From assembly GCA_007844125.1 (NCBI GenBank), contig CM017567.1, positions 483,504 through 547,503 on the forward strand: 64,000 bases of DNA, written 5' to 3'. The notes beneath the pieces were generated by a model that saw nothing but the letters and a program-made list of their open reading frames with translations, made no database searches and was not told the DNA's origin. The stretch comes from Sinonovacula constricta (Eukaryota > Mollusca > Bivalvia > Cardiida > Solecurtidae). Of this stretch, positions 61,708-64,000 are shown piece after piece; positions within the stretch are counted from its first letter, which is position 1, and each line of letters opens with the position of its first letter. The position numbers and the translations under genes were made by a program.

Positions 61708-62063
61708 AGACTTAATATGACCACTACTACAATCACGACTATCATGATCATCATCAAGTCATCATCAAGATCATCAAAAGCTGCATCTACATATTCATCG
61801 CGATCATAATTAATATAATTAGCATCGTTGTTGGTGTCATTAACATTAACACGACCAGTTTCATGATCATCATCATTATATCATTATTAGACTTAATATG
61901 ACCACTACTACAATCACGACTATCATGATCATCATCAAGTCATCATCAAGATCATCAAAAGCTGCATCTACATATTCATCGCGATCATAATTAATATAAT
62001 TAGCATCGTTGTTGGTGTCATTAACATTAACACGACCAGTTTCATGATCATCATCATTATATC
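61708..62063 (+). repeat. 181-bp tandem duplication
   Basis: 'agacttaatatgaccactac' starts at 61,708 and again at 61,889. The two units are almost identical by eye, so the duplication is recent. They lie at the start of ATC-rich block copy 2. Confidence 0.95.
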
Positions 62064-62372
62064 AGCCATAAAAACTTTGTGGCATATAAGTTGATCAATA
62101 ATGTATGGCTGTTTGAAAATGTCACTTTCCTTTCAAACGTGATGAAAAATGTAATGTATTCGTTGCCAAATTTGTTTGCCTGTGTTCACTTTATGTTTGT
62201 GTCATATTTATTTTGGTGGGCACATACAAACTTAAGCCACAGGAATACATCACAGTTTAAGTACTATATTCGTTTCATGCGCATGCGATACATTCGGTCG
62301 ATTTTTTCACTAGTATTACGACATATACAGCTAAACATGCCTCTTTAGATTGAATAACCATAGTCTGCCTTT
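61740..62372 (+). repeat. ATC-rich block, copy 2
   Basis: Counterpart of 59,820-60,352, expanded by the 181-bp tandem duplication. Confidence 0.8.
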
Positions 62373-62464
62373 CCTTATTATACACCCTCTCAAGTGACCG
62401 GGCTGTTGTTAATGCTTAATGTATTGCGTCTCCTGTGTTATTTATTATGTTCCTGGGTAGAAAT

Positions 62465-63280
62465 TACACGTGGTGCATGTGTGTTTGGTGAAAGCTACAG
62501 ACACACATGCGATACTAGCCAGGCACTGAAGACAATATTTAAAAAAAAATACTTTAAAAGCTTAAAGACATCAAGGTATGATATCAATTCATGGCGTAAA
62601 ACCTAAAACACAGAATAATTTTATTAATGGAGAAATAGGAAAAATGCCTCTTAGACATCAAAGAATAGCAGCAATGATAAGATACTGGCTAAAAATTACC
62701 ACATGTAATGAGACGAAATACTTAAAACATGCATATAATATACTATTACAAAATATGGCAATATACCCAAATAAAACAAACTGGGCAGGTGTGATTAAAC
62801 AGATCCTAGACAGTACAGATTTTAGTGATGTACCATGGTATTGGCAGAATTAATGTTTTGTGGCTTTATTTAAGCAATGATAAAATGATTGCTACGAACA
62901 AAATAGGAAGAAAAGATTAATGACTCATCACGAGCGTATACATGTAAACATTATCGTTCATTTGGCTATAAGGCATATCTAAATAATGTTAATTCAGAAT
63001 TGCACTAACACAATTGACACTCTCTTCACACAGACTACATATAGAGACAGGACGTCGGCATAAACCTTCTCCTACGCCATTTCATGAAAGAATATGTCTG
63101 CGTTAGAAGATATATATCACTTAATACATTTAAAAAAGCAATTTATCAAACAATATACTATTACAACCACCCTAGCATGGTGAAATTCATCGAATTACTT
63201 AAATCGGAAAACAAGACCGAAGTACAAAACCTAGCAGCCTATATATACAAACCCTTTAAATTAAGAAAAGCTATATAACA
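62465..63280 (+). mobile_element. LINE reverse-transcriptase C-terminal fragment 2
   Basis: Related to fragment 1. It contains HGVKPKTQNNF, NGEIGKMPLRHQRIAAMIRY, WAGVIKQILDSTDFSDVPWYW, then the C-terminal end that is lost in fragment 1: SPTPFHERICLR, then NTFKKAIYQTIYYYNHPSMV and AAYIYKPFKLRKAI before the stop at 63,278. The palm-proximal part with the VVWG motif is missing here (internal deletion near 62,575). Several frame changes; non-functional. Confidence 0.85.
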
Positions 63281-63420
63281 AATTATTTTCATCACTACTA
63301 TTTTCTTAAAAAAGAAAGGGAGAAAAATATTTCGACTACAGAAACATATTCTTTGTTTAGATCTATAAGCAACTATTTAAAGAAAAATGATTAGAACACA
63401 CTATTCCGGTTACAATACTT

Positions 63421-63545
63421 TTCTTTCTATCTATCTATCTGCCACCTGCCTGCCTGCCTCTCTGTCTGTCTGTCTGTCCGTCTGTCCGTCCGTCCGTCCG
63501 TCCGTCCCTCCCTCCCTCCCTCTATCCATCCATCCATCCATCCAT
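63421..63545. repeat. Compound tetranucleotide microsatellite
   Basis: Blocks of CTAT, CTGC, CTGT, CCGT, CCCT and CCAT follow each other, differing by one substitution from block to block. Confidence 0.95.
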
Positions 63546-64000
63546 ATTAACAGCGGTTAGAAGGTCAGGCTGATGAATTGACACAAATGTAAACAGGTTC
63601 AATTTAAGGATTGTATTTTTTTCTTGGACAAAGTAAAACTTTGTACATACAATCGAGTTATGCTATGGTCAATATTTGTAAGTATTACTAATTAAGTATT
63701 GCCAAGTATTTATGCATTTTGAATCCTCGACTTAAAAAAAGGTTGTTTACATTAAATACCTAGTTGAAATTCAAATTTCCATGTATTTGGTAATTTAAAT
63801 AAAACATTGATTATTTACGATTCAAACGTTTCGTCAAGTTATTCCACGAGTTAAAAATTTGTAAATCATTGCTTAGTTCTCAAATAGTGAATAAAAAGGT
63901 AAACCTAGTTCCATAACAAACATTATTTTTTATTACCTTTTTTGTTGATCAAATCGTTTTGAAAATAAGGTTAAAGGAATTTGTATAAGTGTTTGGTATA
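63546..64000. other. Gene-free right edge
   Basis: AT-rich with no recognised signals. Confidence 0.5.

Overview
This is a eukaryotic nuclear window, most likely from a mollusc and probably a bivalve. It is AT-rich and gene-poor, with long dinucleotide arrays, tRNA-derived SINEs, LINE reverse-transcriptase remnants, spliced coding exons, and lineage-expanded BTB-domain genes. There is no rRNA, intact tRNA gene, operon or CRISPR structure. The species cannot be fixed from the sequence alone.

Layout. (1) 1-1,170 is a diverged copy of a unit seen again near 18.9-20.3 kb and 43.2-44.6 kb. (2) 1.2-7.2 kb shows no recognisable gene. (3) 7.49-22.2 kb and 35.73-47.2 kb are two same-orientation copies of one segmental duplication. 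They share two decayed minus-strand BTB genes and differ by several clean insertions and deletions: 4.0 kb and about 0.76 kb only in copy 1, and an 860-bp element and two SINEs only in copy 2. Identity by eye is very high up to about 20.69/45.0 kb, then falls. (4) Between the copies lie a full-length decayed plus-strand BTB gene (22.69-23.97 kb), a third diverged copy of a unit segment (24.9-25.6 kb), the only intact BTB gene (29,014-30,276, minus, 420 aa, no introns), and diverged dispersed repeats. (5) 47.2-57.5 kb is a different neighbourhood. It holds a spliced minus-strand gene at 50,154-52,569 that I reconstructed from four exons with GT-AG introns. Its C-terminal half looks like the DUF4806 family, and its first exon needs one +1 frame step. 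Beside it are a repeat rich in TGACCT half-sites with a 28-G run, an array of GACGTTGGATAG-like motifs, and a nested SINE-in-SINE. (6) 58-63.3 kb holds two LINE reverse-transcriptase C-terminal fragments and a twice-present ATC-rich block, one copy with a 181-bp tandem duplication.

How it fits together. Most of the window (7-47 kb) looks like a site of repeated local duplication and decay of intronless BTB genes, with one survivor. Stops shared by paralogous pseudogenes, copy-specific lesions, and SINE filled and empty sites give a relative timeline. Only two protein-coding genes are supported: the intact BTB gene and the spliced DUF4806-like gene.
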